Part shown: one piece after another, positions 29,601-36,892 of the stretch
Layout: each line of letters opens with the position of its first letter
Numbering within the stretch: the first letter of the stretch is position 1
NCBI GenBank assembly: GCA_947495915.1
Contig: CANMAW010000003.1
Coordinates: 398,308 to 462,307 of the forward strand
DNA from: Maribacter algarum (ex Lu et al. 2025) (nom. illeg.)
GTDB lineage: Bacteria; Bacteroidota; Bacteroidia; Flavobacteriales; Flavobacteriaceae
Direction of reading: 5' to 3'
DNA length: 64,000 nt
The notes under the pieces: generated by a model
Databases searched by the model: none
What the model was told of the DNA's origin: nothing
The model's input: only the letters and a program-made list of their open reading frames with translations
Program-made: the position numbers and the translations under genes

Positions 29601-30375
29601 AGTTACCCAAGTTGTTACGGTTGACGTTGATGCTCAATGCGTACCATTTACCTTACCAGCTAACAATTTCACCATAGAAACAACATCTGAAACTTGTGCC
29701 TCAAGTAATAATGGTAGTATTCTATTAAAAGCTGATAAAAATCTTGACTATACCGCAACATTAAATGGTGAGATGATTCATGATTCTAAAGATTTCAGAT
29801 CATTTACTAATTTTCAAGATTTAGAAGCAGGTATCTATGAACTTTGTATTACAGTTGCTCAACATCCCAGTTATAGCAAATGTTTTACCATGCAAATCAC
29901 TGAACCAGCCGAGCTCGAGGTCGAATCTGAAACTGATTCTTCAGGCAAAACAGTTTCTCTTAGTTTGAAAGGTGCAAACGAATACTATATCACTGTAAAC
30001 GGAATTTCCTATAGTACCACTAATGACTATATTACATTACCTCTTGCTAAATTAGAAAATAGCATTAAGGTTAAAACAGACAAACAATGTCAGGGTGTTT
30101 TTGAAACCACCTTGTTAACTACTTATGATAGTATTTCAATTTTTCCAAACCCAGTAGAACATGGTGATGTAACCGTTCATTTGAATTCAAACACTCCAAA
30201 CACAAAAGTTTTATTGTCTTTATTTTCCCAAAATGGAACTCGAGTTTTTGAAACCATAAAAGAAGAACAAGGCGGTTCTGTGCAATTTAATATGGATGAT
30301 TTACCAGCAGGTGTTTACACTATTTTAGTCACTTCAGCATCTAAAAACTACATGCGTAAAATCATCAAAAAGTAA
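23695..30375 (+). CDS. Giant secreted T9SS surface protein with LRR-like, FG-GAP and SprB repeats
   Basis: A 2,226-residue cell-surface protein. A signal peptide covers about 1-19. Residues about 50-835 are degenerate leucine-rich, receptor-L-domain-like repeats built on GL-NL--(V/I)G---I--N. Calcium-type DxDxDG motifs follow near 875-960 and again near 1368-1420. Two FG-GAP/beta-propeller-like tracts (about 1015-1365 and 1435-1818) carry the recurring ASDG..F/FG pattern. SprB-like repeats begin near 1822 and 1905. A T9SS type A sorting domain occupies about 2142-2226 (FPNPV...NYMRKIIKK). It is inferred to be an adhesin or substrate-binding protein secreted by the type IX system. Confidence 0.9.
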   Translation: MKNFLLLFLVLSFSCLYSQCPTSNIYLSSQEDIDNFKSRYPGCTQFNKELHIYGDDITNLNGLDELTATTYVVNISRTSLVNLTGLDNITEMGTLKIFNNELLENLSGIGQLTEIDGNFTLQNNSELTDLTDLSNLTNVEYVFDIDNNDALLQLSGLDNLSNVGSIVLQNGRLSDISSLYNLQNIRYNFTVENEYSLQNLENFSNLLGIGGNVKIASNRVLESISGFNAVSSVRNLEVFDNEALVNITGFNQLEIINGDLMIGSSPTYKWGDNTVLADISGLFSLQTIVQNFYIGENYALTNLNGLQNLSSVGADTHIFKNDSLISLEGLNGLVSVGGQFLISFNPVLLETNALLRLETVGDNVGIWSNNTLQSLTGLDGLKTVGGNLDIGWNPTVYLQDFGRTRSLKALNLKELTHVTDDFRIGFCAIPVIDDINKLSHVGGKVAIGYSEEMTEISGLNQLTTVSQIEILEVQQLHTISGFSSLVTLPNHLDISRNPDLTTITGFQSLQSIDQDLILSYNPNLSDASGFNQLRNIGENFSLENKSLSFGNNSNQSGFQNFQSFSNLETIGKDFIIGPNVNLVNFTGLENLSSIGKNFLIKTGLPQSNAPHISSLTSMVGLTNLQNIEGWLRIENNSELMTLNGLSALSNVGNNFEITNNIKLENFNTLNSLTTLGRDFNISNNPSLINFTGLESLQTVTGNLKIEGNIALENLSGLNNLSAVGDLQIFSNQALLNIESLGALSQISSVYSSVRISNNESLVSLLGLENITSLKSLTLFFNSNLESLEGLDSLRVLTEYLSIDRNPLLNDISALQNTEIDRNVRLGIKNNASLAACNIKSICKFTTYANTDSFIYNNLPGCDSKYEIYLRCPNPDDLDGDGVLNSIEEVDGTDINDGCSYFEANQDADLISVLWEEADCDNDGIPNGTELTNGSNPRNEDSDGDGVLDSEDQSPTDACIPAQNQDYIGYDANNEIWQSFDCDGDDVQNGAELIAGTNPYYNESFYSDSTYPETFYKQEIETNGRANAIATNGTTVAVGRTTSVTGIVEIYEKDTSGIWQETQVISPTTLSPRFGWKLALTANTLFVTQPYADENQSDVLFIYQKNQSGDWVETQQIKASSEFTYDGFGSSISVNDNTLVVGADGIAPSGAVYVFEKTTNNTWTEIAEIYPSEDLFDGAFGESVAISNNTIVIGASGYDEFGAFVYEKQNDNSWQEVQSLSASDGNNFTYARDVAISGNRILIGDVGHTNLSYEQGHALIYEKSYEGEWIQVKTLEASNGYQEDFFADALAMNNNRIVVNLSADQLDIGYLHIFHKSEGNWIETHILSDPGPEYSNYDFGYHVAVADGLIVTTSGEFVHFFEDIDYTEADSDGDGLTDSNDSHPSDPCLPVQNEDYTNFDSENEIWANADCDGDGVTNGEEVAHNTNPYVSDIPAAICQEITSSDGAVSDFFGKVMAISEDEKTIAISSYNDDDLGNNSGSVYIFNQNNSGNWVETQKLNASDGQEDDVFGLSMTFAGETLAISAYKQNHNTGAVYLFDQSPTGVWEEVQKLLPSDTALYQQFGYSISGIENYLIFGAQNNAENGTNSGAAYIFNRDSNGTWIESKKLTASDGEAHDNFGISVAITTNTAVVGAWYDDDSIENSGAAYIFEYLSNDWVEVAKVKASDISSGSGYATSVAIENQTLVVGAASINNNDTRTGSAYVYEKSSGVWSQTQKLIPTNGAAQDRFGLHVAINNNRIVCGISGNDENGPSRGAVQVFEKQNNVNWNATQKLLACDLGSDYANFGNGVALSKNLVVAGTNFFSATGSAYVFELKENIPNDELELSVNITNISCHGSNDASIIGTAIGGTPPYVFILETPALGNTNGNTTGEFYNVASGEYIFILKDNSGDEVSVPVSITETAPLNIIASVDQVCEPNANGQITIQGTGGTLPYQFSIDNGVTFQSNAIFNNLSAADYQIIAQDANGCTVTQVVTVDVDAQCVPFTLPANNFTIETTSETCASSNNGSILLKADKNLDYTATLNGEMIHDSKDFRSFTNFQDLEAGIYELCITVAQHPSYSKCFTMQITEPAELEVESETDSSGKTVSLSLKGANEYYITVNGISYSTTNDYITLPLAKLENSIKVKTDKQCQGVFETTLLTTYDSISIFPNPVEHGDVTVHLNSNTPNTKVLLSLFSQNGTRVFETIKEEQGGSVQFNMDDLPAGVYTILVTSASKNYMRKIIKK

Positions 30376-30382
30376 AAATATT

Positions 30383-31087
30383 ATGAAAATTCAAGCTATT
30401 TATTCATACGTTTTGTTAGGTATACTTACCGTTTCATGTAGTACTGAACCCAATGACTCACCTCCAGAAGAAGTCGCAGAAAACCCCATTTCTGCGTCTT
30501 TGGTATTTCCTGAAGATAAAACCGAATGTAATGAAGGTACAATCATCAGTGATACCCAAAGCAGGGTTGAATTCCGTTGGGAAAGTGCAGCAAATACCGA
30601 CAGCTATGAAGTGATCGTCACCCATGCGGAAAGAAAAGATAGTGTATCCTTTGAAACAATGGATAATTCTCAAGAAATCACGATCGATCGTGGTGCGAAT
30701 TACGAATGGTATGTGGTTTCAAATTCTGATCTTACAACGGTAACAGCAACAAGTGAAACCTTTTCCTTTTATAATGCTGCAGCCAGTGAAGTGCATCACG
30801 TACCGTTTTCTGCGGAAGCCATAGCTCCTGAAAATGAATCAGAAGTAACCACAACATCAGGTCAAATTAAATTGCAATGGGAAGCATCAGATATTGATGA
30901 AGACATCAAAGAATACGAAGTTTATTTTGGAGTAGATGCTAAAAATTTAGAACGTATCAGTGTTCAAGCAAGTACTACATTGAACGTTGATGTAACCATA
31001 GGAAACGACTATTACTGGAGCATCAAAACCATTGACGAAACAAATAACACTGCGGTTTCTGAAACTTTTAGTTTTAGTGTTTTGTAA
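30383..31087 (+). CDS. Lipoprotein with two fibronectin-III-like domains
   Basis: A 234-residue lipoprotein with lipobox TVSC (Cys19). Two beta-sandwich units of about 90 residues follow, each with the core (V/I)-(F/L)-x-W-E (FRWESAANTDSYEV and LQWEASDIDEDIKEYEV) and a closing WSIK/WYVV strand. It starts only 7 nt after the giant T9SS protein, so it belongs to the same transcript and may help anchor or present that protein at the surface; this partnership is inference. It has no enzyme motif. Confidence 0.78.
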   Translation: MKIQAIYSYVLLGILTVSCSTEPNDSPPEEVAENPISASLVFPEDKTECNEGTIISDTQSRVEFRWESAANTDSYEVIVTHAERKDSVSFETMDNSQEITIDRGANYEWYVVSNSDLTTVTATSETFSFYNAAASEVHHVPFSAEAIAPENESEVTTTSGQIKLQWEASDIDEDIKEYEVYFGVDAKNLERISVQASTTLNVDVTIGNDYYWSIKTIDETNNTAVSETFSFSVL

Positions 31088-31089
31088 CA

Positions 31090-31671
31090 CTATCGCAACC
31101 AAATATCAGGATTTAGATAAAACATACGTTTCCAACCTTGTACTGACACCTTATCATACAAGTTCGGATAGGGAAAAGGTGTGGTAATTGCGTAATGCAA
31201 ATGCGGAGGTTTTCCCTTAGCATTCCCTGTATCACCGACGGTACCAATGACTGTTCCTCGTTTTAAGGGTTTGAAAACAAAAGTGTTGATCTCATCTAAA
31301 TGTGCGTAATAATGAAAACGCCATTTCGGACCTAGAACCATTACCGACTTCCCTCCTTTCCCACCTTCATGGGTGTAGATTACAATGCCATGTGTAGCAG
31401 CTATGACGTCAGTGCCACGCGGCGCAAAAATATCAATACCCTTGTGCGTGATGGAACTCCCCCAAGGATATGCCCAAAAAGAAGTTTCACTCCAACTTTT
31501 CCTTGTGGCGCCTTGTACAGGAATGATTATTTTTTGAGGTAACAGAAATCCGCTAGCAATTACAACCAGCGGAACCCAAAACCATTTTCGCATGCTACGA
31601 TTGCGAACCAAAAATGCCATAGACATTAATAAGGCATACCAAAATCGACGTGTGGTATTGGTGATCATCAT
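31090..31671 (-). CDS. M23 family metallopeptidase (LytM-type), membrane-anchored
   Basis: A cell-wall endopeptidase-type protein. The zinc motif HKGIDIFAPRGT (His and Asp ligands) and HLHYA are intact, and the LytM fold spans most of the chain after an N-terminal membrane segment. The start is uncertain: the frame is open to 31725, ATGs are at 31671, 31668 and 31596, and the ATG at 31671 is used. The last gives one hydrophobic anchor and the first two give two. It is convergent with the lipoprotein gene (2-nt gap). Confidence 0.82.
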   Translation of the reverse strand: MMITNTTRRFWYALLMSMAFLVRNRSMRKWFWVPLVVIASGFLLPQKIIIPVQGATRKSWSETSFWAYPWGSSITHKGIDIFAPRGTDVIAATHGIVIYTHEGGKGGKSVMVLGPKWRFHYYAHLDEINTFVFKPLKRGTVIGTVGDTGNAKGKPPHLHYAITTPFPYPNLYDKVSVQGWKRMFYLNPDIWLR

Positions 31672-31711
31672 TCCAAAAATAAACAATCTTATTTCGCAAT
31701 TAGAAATTAAA

Positions 31712-31719
31712 TAACTTTG
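31712..31719 (+). promoter_or_regulatory. -7 promoter box for the GyrI-like gene
   Basis: TAACTTTG matches TAnnTTTG fully and lies 27 nt before the ATG at 31747, in the divergent gap with the M23 peptidase gene. No TTG is seen at -33 spacing. Confidence 0.4.
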
Positions 31720-31746
31720 GCTCATCTATCAAGAATACCATGCACT

Positions 31747-32370
31747 ATGAAACACGAATGGCGTAAAAAAGAAAAAGCCCTCTACTTACCAGGTACGAAT
31801 CCTGAGTTTAAAGACATTCCTGAATTTCAATTTTTGTCCATTCGTGGCGAAGGGAATCCAAATAGTAAGGGATTTACAGATTATATCACGGCACTTTATT
31901 CCGTTTCGTATGCCATTAAAATGACTTTAAAAAAGCTAAACAAAACCATAGATTATACGGTGTACCCTTTAGAAGGTGTTTGGGATATTAATGAGGAGGC
32001 CAAGAAAACCTATACAGGAAGAAAAATAAACAAAGATGATTTAGTTTTTAAACTCATGATACGGCAGCCCGACTTTGTATCAACCAACTTCTACCAAGAA
32101 ATGCTTGATCTTACCAAAAAGAAAAAACCTCAGCCCTTACTAGATCAGCTTAATTTTGAGAAAATTACAGAAGGCCCATGTATTCAAATGTTGCATATTG
32201 GTTCTTATGATACCGAAGATGTTACCTTTAAAATTATGGAAATCTACGCTGAATCAAAACAATTGAAAAGATTAAGCAAAGTACATCAGGAAGTGTACTT
32301 GTCTGATTTTAGAAAAGTTGCTCCTGAAAAGTTAAAAACGCTATTGAGATTTAAAGTGCAAAAGAAATAA
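31747..32370 (+). CDS. GyrI-like small-molecule-binding domain protein
   Basis: A 207-residue protein made of a GyrI-like/SOUL-type ligand-binding domain. The beginning MKHEWRKKEKALYLPG, the central FQFLSIRGEGNPN and EGPCIQMLHIGSYDTE near the end are typical of the cytoplasmic family found in many bacteria. It has no DNA-binding domain, unlike Rob/BmrR regulators. An upstream TTG at 31717 would add 10 codons but lies inside the promoter box, so the ATG at 31747 is preferred. The ligand is unknown. Confidence 0.86.
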   Translation: MKHEWRKKEKALYLPGTNPEFKDIPEFQFLSIRGEGNPNSKGFTDYITALYSVSYAIKMTLKKLNKTIDYTVYPLEGVWDINEEAKKTYTGRKINKDDLVFKLMIRQPDFVSTNFYQEMLDLTKKKKPQPLLDQLNFEKITEGPCIQMLHIGSYDTEDVTFKIMEIYAESKQLKRLSKVHQEVYLSDFRKVAPEKLKTLLRFKVQKK

Positions 32371-32385
32371 GCTAACTTTATGACT

Positions 32386-32703
32386 ATGAAAACTATAAGC
32401 GTATTTCTTATAATCTTAGTTTCGTCTACAGCTACGTTTGCACAGCAACCCAAATCAAAGGTTCAGAAAACAAATACGCCTAGTTCATTAAATTTAAAAG
32501 CTTTCGAAAAAACTAGCATAAGCACTCTTTGGTCAGGTTTTAATTTTTCTAACACACCACTACGCCCTAAAACTTCAATAACAAAGCCGCTTTATAACAT
32601 GCCAGTTTACCAACTTGCTGATGAGTTGAAAATGCCCACATATACCCCACCTTCCTCATTAAATTATAAACTAATCGTGGTAAATTCTACCGGATCTAAA
32701 TAA
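32386..32703 (+). CDS. Small secreted protein, uncharacterised
   Basis: A 105-residue protein with a clear signal peptide (MKTISVFLIILVSS...AQ). The mature part is about 85 residues, basic and Ser/Pro/Thr-rich, and has no recognised domain. An ATG two codons upstream (32380) is also possible. It is 15 nt after the GyrI-like gene and is followed by a hairpin terminator at 32704. Confidence 0.6.
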   Translation: MKTISVFLIILVSSTATFAQQPKSKVQKTNTPSSLNLKAFEKTSISTLWSGFNFSNTPLRPKTSITKPLYNMPVYQLADELKMPTYTPPSSLNYKLIVVNSTGSK

Positions 32704-32740
32704 AAAAGCACCTGCCAATTGACAGATGCTTTTAGTTTTT
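32704..32740. terminator. Candidate bidirectional terminator
   Basis: AAAAGCA (32704-32710) pairs with TGCTTTT (32727-32733), with an inner CTG/CAG pair, and T-rich sequence follows on the plus strand and A-rich precedes. It separates two convergent genes. Confidence 0.6.
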
Positions 32741-32758
32741 AAAAATTTAATCTTCAAA

Positions 32759-35700
32759 TTAATTGAATGTGGTGTTTACTACAGCTACCATTGCTGGAGT
32801 TTTCCCTTCTTCTACGGCACCTGTCACATAAATCTTATTTTTACCAGAAGGTATTTTGGTTAGGGGTATTACAATTGCCGAACCAGGACTTCCCGCAGGT
32901 TGAACCGCTAAGTTTCCCTTACCGATAATTTCACCATCGGGTGACCCTAGTCTAACATCAAAATTGTAGCCTACCTTAGGTGCATCTTGCCACCCTACGG
33001 CAACAATTATAGTTTTTACTCCCGAAAGGTCTACATCGTCAATTTCATACCAGCCTTTTGCCCCTTGCAGTACTAACAGATCTTGACCTCCGAAATTCCT
33101 GGGCATCATATCTTTTGATTTTGTTGATGCTGAAAATCCAACAGTATTGCTGGCTAAGGCTATTGAATTACTTCCAGTTAACGGAATCGTACCATCGGCG
33201 CCATTATCAGTATAACTTGCAGTTAACACCATTAAATTACCAGGAGTAGTAGCTTCGGCCTTTATTGATCCCTTTGGGGGTAAAGAAGGTTTCATATTAG
33301 CGTCACCCGCCAATGACAAAATATAGGTGGCTATTTGTCTGGTTTCGTCGGAAGTAATGTTGGGATGTGCAGGCATGGTCACCTCACCCCAAACTCCATT
33401 TCCTCCTTCAACCATTTTCTTTTGAAGATAGGCCATGGCGCCTTTATCTTTGGCGTATTTCTTTGCCACATCCATATAATTTGGACCAATAGAAGCTTCT
33501 GCTTCTTTGTGGCAAGTCTTACAATCCATGCCCTGTGTCAAAGCTTTACCTGTTACAGCGGCAGACACTTGCTGGTGGCCTAATGACATAGCCACTTTAT
33601 CCATACCCTCTAAATAATCTACAGAAACAAAAATATTAGCAGGGTCAATAACTTTACTTTCTGCGTCTGTTACAGAGACTTCATATTTCACTAGTTGACC
33701 AGGCACATAAAAAGAACTGTTTCCACCGGTAATATTTATAGCCACTTTAGGTCGTGAATTTCCTGCAACTACAGCTGTTGTTTGGCTTTTTGTAGCTGCC
33801 CCATGAGTATCCTTCACTTCAACAGAAACCTTATATTCTCCGGCATCGGCATAAGTATACGATATTGTAGGCTCAGCAGTTTCCTTTGTTTCGCCATTGC
33901 CTAAATCCCAAACGTAAGAAACAGCATCATTCTCTCTGTCTATAGCTTGAACAGTAGCCGAAACGGTTAAAGGTAGTTTTCCGGAGGTATGATCTACTAT
34001 CATATGATCAATAACGGGTGGCCTGTTGCCTCCATTAAATTCTACATAACTAAGTGCCGAATTTGCGTTTTGAGTGAACCAACCGCTACCATATTCTAAT
34101 AAATACATGCGCCCATCAGGGCCCATTTCCATATCAATCAAGTTATTAACTTTAATGTCAGATGCGAAAGGTTCCATTTTATTGAAACTACCATCTTCGA
34201 AAAGACTTACGGCCATCATCCATCCGCGCATCCAATCATAAACTATAACTTTTCCATCATAATAACTTGGTAATCCACCACCATTTGGGTACTCATCAGA
34301 ATAATACGTAGGACCCGCCATGGCATTACGGCCACCAGTACCTGTTTGAGGAAATTCTGTAGTTTCTACGTAAGGATAAAATACATAGGCCGATTGCGCC
34401 GGTGGTAATTCTCTTAAACCAGTATTATTTTTAGAATCATTGATTGGCTTCGCTGGATCGAACGTAATTCCACTTTCTCCGTTGGCATAGTCATAATCTA
34501 AGTAAGGTTTGTTATCGCCAATAAACAAAGGCCAACCAAAATTACCAGCTTTACGCGCTTGATTCATTTCGTCATAACCTCTCGGACCTCTATTCAATTG
34601 ATCTTCTCGCGCATCAGGGCCAACATCTCCCCAATATACATATCCTCTTTTAGAATCTACCGAAATTCTATAGGGGTTTCGATGCCCCATAGTAAATATT
34701 TCAGGTCTTGTTTTTTCTGTTCCTTTCGCAAACAAGTTACCATCAGGAATATCATAACTTCCATCTTCGTTTACCTTGATGCGTAAAATTTTACCTCGTA
34801 AATCATTCGTATTTCCAGAAGAACGGCGTGCATCATACTGCTGTTTTCCTGGCAAATCATTTAATGGAGCAAAGCCATTGTTTACATAGGGCGCTCCTTT
34901 TTCGTCGAATGGAGTAGAATTATCACCTGTAGAAAGATATAACAACCCATCTCCACCAAAAGCAATAGAACCACCAGTATGACAGCATATTTCGCGTTGT
35001 GAATAAACGTCAATAATCTGCTGCTCAGAATCCATATCAAAAGTTCCATCTTTAAACTTAAATCGTGATAAACGATTTACTTCTTCTTTACCTGTAGGTG
35101 CATAGTATACATAAACCCAATTATTGGTTGCATAATTAGGGTCTTTCTGCAGCCCCATTAGGCCTTCTTCTGCATTAACACCTGGCGTATTTAATGTTTT
35201 ATGATAAACATCAAACTTTGCAACTTCAGCCATTATTTCGGTAGCAGCATTATACCAAAGAATTTCTCCGCGACGTTGGGCCACCAATACATCATTGTTA
35301 GGTAAAATAGTCATCTCTGTAGGTTCAAAAAAACCACCCTCTTCTAATACCACTTTAGAAAAACGATCAACATCTGGAGGAAGCTGAGACTTCGCTTTTG
35401 TGTAATCTAATTTTAAGTTTTCTCCTATTGCATATTGAATACCACCTAGCAAATGTTGTAAAAACAACTCTTCTTGAAAGCTCTCATCAGTATGCCCAGC
35501 GCCCGTATAAAAAGCTCTACCGCCATCAAAATCATGATACCAAGCTATAGGGTGTAGCTCACCATTTTTACCACCTTCATAGGTAGATTCGTCAACCGTC
35601 ATTAAAACATTAACATCAGGATTTATTTTCTTATAGTTATATAATTCATCAGAACGATGCCAAATAGAGTCTGTGAAATGTTTGGTAGCTATGAAATTGT

Positions 35701-36151
35701 TGTCTTTAATAATAAAATCGGCCTCAGGAGTGCCTTTCGGGTGACTTAAAAATTGAGCCCCAACTAGTTTATTATACCAGCCCCAGTCATATTCGGTATC
35801 TGCAGCTGCATGTATGCCCACAAAACCACCACCTGATTGAATATAACGTTCAAACGCTGCTTCTTGGTTGTGATCGAGCACATTCATAGTCGTGCTTAAA
35901 AAAACTATCGCTGAATATTGCTCCAAATTCGCTTCATTAAAAAGCGCTGAATTTTTAGTAGTATCTACTTCAAATCCGTTTTCGGTACCTAGTTTTTGAA
36001 TTGCCGCAATTCCGGCTGGTATAGATGCGTGTTTAAAACCCATTGTTTTAGAAAACACCAACACCTTCGGCTTTCCTTCTCTTTTGTTGTTTCCACAACT
36101 TGAAATTACTAGCCCTATTACTACAAATAGCGCCGTTAAAATTTTCTTCAT
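32759..36151 (-). CDS. ThuA - sugar dehydrogenase - PKD - cytochrome c multidomain lipoprotein
   Basis: A 1,130-residue lipoprotein (lipobox VISSC near residue 19). The order is a ThuA/trehalose-utilisation domain (about 30-245, KVLVFSKTMGFKHASIP, GIHAAADTEYDW), a PQQ-type glucose/sorbosone dehydrogenase beta-propeller (about 265-705), a PKD domain (about 715-800, YTYADAGEYKVSVEV), a class I cytochrome c with heme site CKTCH near 876-880 and an axial Met in TMPAHPN, and a C-terminal CBM6-like beta-sandwich (about 990-1130). It is probably a cell-surface or periplasmic sugar oxidase passing electrons to its own heme; the substrate is unknown. No PUL genes are adjacent. Confidence 0.9.
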   Translation of the reverse strand: MKKILTALFVVIGLVISSCGNNKREGKPKVLVFSKTMGFKHASIPAGIAAIQKLGTENGFEVDTTKNSALFNEANLEQYSAIVFLSTTMNVLDHNQEAAFERYIQSGGGFVGIHAAADTEYDWGWYNKLVGAQFLSHPKGTPEADFIIKDNNFIATKHFTDSIWHRSDELYNYKKINPDVNVLMTVDESTYEGGKNGELHPIAWYHDFDGGRAFYTGAGHTDESFQEELFLQHLLGGIQYAIGENLKLDYTKAKSQLPPDVDRFSKVVLEEGGFFEPTEMTILPNNDVLVAQRRGEILWYNAATEIMAEVAKFDVYHKTLNTPGVNAEEGLMGLQKDPNYATNNWVYVYYAPTGKEEVNRLSRFKFKDGTFDMDSEQQIIDVYSQREICCHTGGSIAFGGDGLLYLSTGDNSTPFDEKGAPYVNNGFAPLNDLPGKQQYDARRSSGNTNDLRGKILRIKVNEDGSYDIPDGNLFAKGTEKTRPEIFTMGHRNPYRISVDSKRGYVYWGDVGPDAREDQLNRGPRGYDEMNQARKAGNFGWPLFIGDNKPYLDYDYANGESGITFDPAKPINDSKNNTGLRELPPAQSAYVFYPYVETTEFPQTGTGGRNAMAGPTYYSDEYPNGGGLPSYYDGKVIVYDWMRGWMMAVSLFEDGSFNKMEPFASDIKVNNLIDMEMGPDGRMYLLEYGSGWFTQNANSALSYVEFNGGNRPPVIDHMIVDHTSGKLPLTVSATVQAIDRENDAVSYVWDLGNGETKETAEPTISYTYADAGEYKVSVEVKDTHGAATKSQTTAVVAGNSRPKVAINITGGNSSFYVPGQLVKYEVSVTDAESKVIDPANIFVSVDYLEGMDKVAMSLGHQQVSAAVTGKALTQGMDCKTCHKEAEASIGPNYMDVAKKYAKDKGAMAYLQKKMVEGGNGVWGEVTMPAHPNITSDETRQIATYILSLAGDANMKPSLPPKGSIKAEATTPGNLMVLTASYTDNGADGTIPLTGSNSIALASNTVGFSASTKSKDMMPRNFGGQDLLVLQGAKGWYEIDDVDLSGVKTIIVAVGWQDAPKVGYNFDVRLGSPDGEIIGKGNLAVQPAGSPGSAIVIPLTKIPSGKNKIYVTGAVEEGKTPAMVAVVNTTFN

Positions 36152-36310
36152 AAAAGTTTCTTTTAAATAATTTTCACCGTCATGAAAATTAGTTCGTTAG
36201 TTGAGTAGTTAAATATCTAGCAAATAAAAATAGACAATCCTATGGATATGACAACAATTCATAGGGTATAATACATTATTTTTAACGAATAGTATCGAAA
36301 ATTAGCTCCA

Positions 36311-36889
36311 TTGAAAAAAGAAATACAAGAGTATTATTTTAAAAACGATGCCGAATGGCGTCAATGGTTACGGTTAAATCACAAGCAAACTGATGGTATT
36401 TATTTAATATTTTATGCCGTCTCGCATGAGAACGAAAGTATGATGTGGGAAGAGGCCGTAAAGGTAGCTTTATGTTTCGGGTGGATTGACAGTACGGTTA
36501 AAAGCTTGGGTGATGGTAAACGGCGTCAGTATTTTTGTCAACGGAAAGAAAAAAGTGTTTGGAGTAAAGTAAACAAAGATCACATCAAATCTTTAAAAAA
36601 AGATGGTCTGATGCATGATTACGGATTAAAGAGTATTAGAATAGCTAAAAAAAATGGTTCATGGTCTGCTCTTGATGACGTCGAAAAAGGGATAATTCCC
36701 CCTGATTTACAGGCAGCTTTTGAACAAAACAAGCAGGCCTACACGAATTTCAAAAATTTTACTCGTGGGCAACGAAAAAGCTACTTATATTGGTTAAATC
36801 AGGCCAAACGACAAGAAACCAAAAATAGAAGAATCAAAGAAATAGTAGCCCTTTGTTCTCAAAATATTAAAGGAAGAAATAACTGGTAA
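36311..36889 (+). CDS. YdeI/OmpD-associated family protein
   Basis: A 192-residue protein. YFKNDAEWRQWLRLNH at the N-terminus, EAVKVALCFGWIDS in the middle and a C-terminal helical part fit the YdeI/OmpD-associated family, cytoplasmic proteins without a settled function. The start is TTG at 36311: the frame is closed by a stop at 36290 and no ATG lies between. The stop is 3 nt from the convergent MFS gene. Confidence 0.8.
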   Translation: MKKEIQEYYFKNDAEWRQWLRLNHKQTDGIYLIFYAVSHENESMMWEEAVKVALCFGWIDSTVKSLGDGKRRQYFCQRKEKSVWSKVNKDHIKSLKKDGLMHDYGLKSIRIAKKNGSWSALDDVEKGIIPPDLQAAFEQNKQAYTNFKNFTRGQRKSYLYWLNQAKRQETKNRRIKEIVALCSQNIKGRNNW

Positions 36890-36892
36890 ACT

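Noticed and set aside
23695..30375. Search for a CRISPR-like or tandem DNA repeat in the giant gene
   Set aside because: The repeats are at protein level and diverged; no regularly spaced direct repeats were seen at the DNA level.
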